The notes below the pieces were generated by a model, which ran no database searches, was not told where the DNA came from, and saw only the letters and a program-made list of their open reading frames with translations. A stretch of DNA of 64,000 nt from Paralcaligenes sp. KSB-10 (lineage in GTDB: Bacteria; Pseudomonadota; Gammaproteobacteria; Burkholderiales; Burkholderiaceae_B), in contig NZ_CP089848.1 of assembly GCF_021266465.1 (NCBI RefSeq), positions 4,030,001 to 4,094,000 on the forward strand, written 5' to 3'. Positions 63,395 to 64,000 of the stretch are shown here, one piece after another. The position numbers and the translations under genes were made by a program. Within the stretch, counting starts at the first letter, position 1, and every line of letters starts with the position of its first letter.

Positions 63395-64000
63395 TCAGGA
63401 TGCGCACGGCAGCGCAGCGTTGTTGATGTCAAGGTCCATTTGCAGTCGTACAAAGCGCGAGGGATAGGCGATGTGGGCCAGGTGGATGATCCGGCCGTGG
63501 CGATCGAGCACGATACGCCGCACGCGTGCGATGGGGCTGCCCACGGGGATATCCAGATGCAGGGCCACGTGCATATCGGCCGAGGCGATGACCAGCGATT
63601 GGGACGCCGAGGCCAGGTCTTCGTTCATTCGCTCGACAAGCAAAGGCAATACCAATTGGTTTTCGAATTCATGCGGCGCCTGTTCGAACACGTCCATCGC
63701 AACGTAGATATCGATGAGGCAATACGGTACTTTTTCACGGGAATGCACCCGTCGTATGCGTTGGTAGGTGTCGGCCGCCAGCCCTTCGTCGGGCTCGACC
63801 AGGTCGATGCCGGCAACGGGCTCGGACTCGAGCAGTTTGCGAGCCAGGCCTTCGCTGGTGATCAGCAGGTCTTTCCAGCTTGTCGCCAGCCGGAACCAGC
63901 GCTCGTCACCCAGGTTTTTGGCCACGAACGTGCCGCGCCCGCGTCCGCGCGAAATCAAACCCTGGCCGGCCAGGTCGTCCAGCGCCTGGCGTATGGTAAT
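63395..64000 (-). CDS. GntR-family regulator (HutC/UTRA type), 5' end outside window
   Basis: Partial gene: the visible part starts in the HTH (TIRQALDDLAGQGLISRGRGRGTFVAK) and runs through a UTRA effector domain (YQRIRRVHSREKVPYCLIDIYV, then VALHLDIPVGSPIARVRRIVLDRHGRIIHLAHIAYPSRFVRLQMDL). The stop is at 63395. It is 86 bases upstream of the MR-family gene on the same strand and probably controls it, using the sugar or hydroxy acid as effector. Confidence 0.9.
   Translation of the reverse strand: MTIRQALDDLAGQGLISRGRGRGTFVAKNLGDERWFRLATSWKDLLITSEGLARKLLESEPVAGIDLVEPDEGLAADTYQRIRRVHSREKVPYCLIDIYVAMDVFEQAPHEFENQLVLPLLVERMNEDLASASQSLVIASADMHVALHLDIPVGSPIARVRRIVLDRHGRIIHLAHIAYPSRFVRLQMDLDINNAALPCAS

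Overview
The window is chromosomal DNA of a Gram-negative betaproteobacterium of moderately high GC. The best fit is Alcaligenaceae (the Bordetella / Pusillimonas / Candidimonas neighbourhood). The reasons are the DUF3460-scpA-panC block, the pilD-coaE-zapD and mutT-DUF815 blocks, ispB, and several Bug-type tricarboxylate-transporter binding proteins standing without membrane subunits. Genus assignment from sequence reading alone is inference. I see no transposase, integrase, phage gene or CRISPR array.

Layout. 1-7 kb is housekeeping: the tail of an XRE/MmyB regulator, a DHA2 drug exporter, DUF3460-scpA-panC, a LuxR-type HTH protein, an NlpE-like lipoprotein, and prepilin peptidase-coaE-zapD. 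7-16 kb is an MdtABC-type RND efflux operon with its own outer-membrane channel, sitting where yacG would be expected. 16-19 kb returns to housekeeping (Nudix/TenI fusion, DUF815 ATPase, ispB) and ends in tRNA-Pro(CGG) with a strong terminator and a decayed MarR gene. 19.8-24.8 kb holds envelope and membrane genes (DUF347, TauE, MliC-like lipoprotein, DUF3300 protein, MFS). 24.9-28 kb is a three-component Rieske ring-hydroxylating oxygenase (ferredoxin, beta, alpha) without a reductase, divergent from a NahR-like LysR regulator. 28-37.3 kb holds TauE, a PsiF-repeat protein, ppc, and two different dihydroxy-acid dehydratases flanking a structured repeat and an OsmC protein.

37.3-48.7 kb is catabolic. 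An IclR regulator faces a metallophosphoesterase fused to an unknown domain plus a Bug protein. A LysR regulator faces an operon of maleylacetate-reductase-like dehydrogenase, TfdA-like dioxygenase, FAH-family hydrolase, Bug protein and FMN 2-hydroxyacid dehydrogenase. 48.7-55.2 kb is a compact thiol/sulfur amino-acid operon under a divergent LysR gene: cysteine-dioxygenase-like protein, Cys/Met-metabolism PLP enzyme, a four-domain rhodanese protein and a complete polar amino-acid ABC importer. 55.3-60.7 kb carries a MarR-controlled DHA2 exporter with two matching palindromic operators, a second copy of the structured repeat, a MATE exporter and an EamA exporter. 61.3-64 kb carries an SDR, a mandelate-racemase-family enzyme and the start-truncated GntR/UTRA regulator.

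The most unusual signal is a pair of ~268-base intergenic elements at 34482-34749 and 57905-58171. They share one nested inverted-repeat architecture, and base changes between the copies compensate each other across the stems. That points to selection on a folded RNA or a DNA cruciform, not on a protein.
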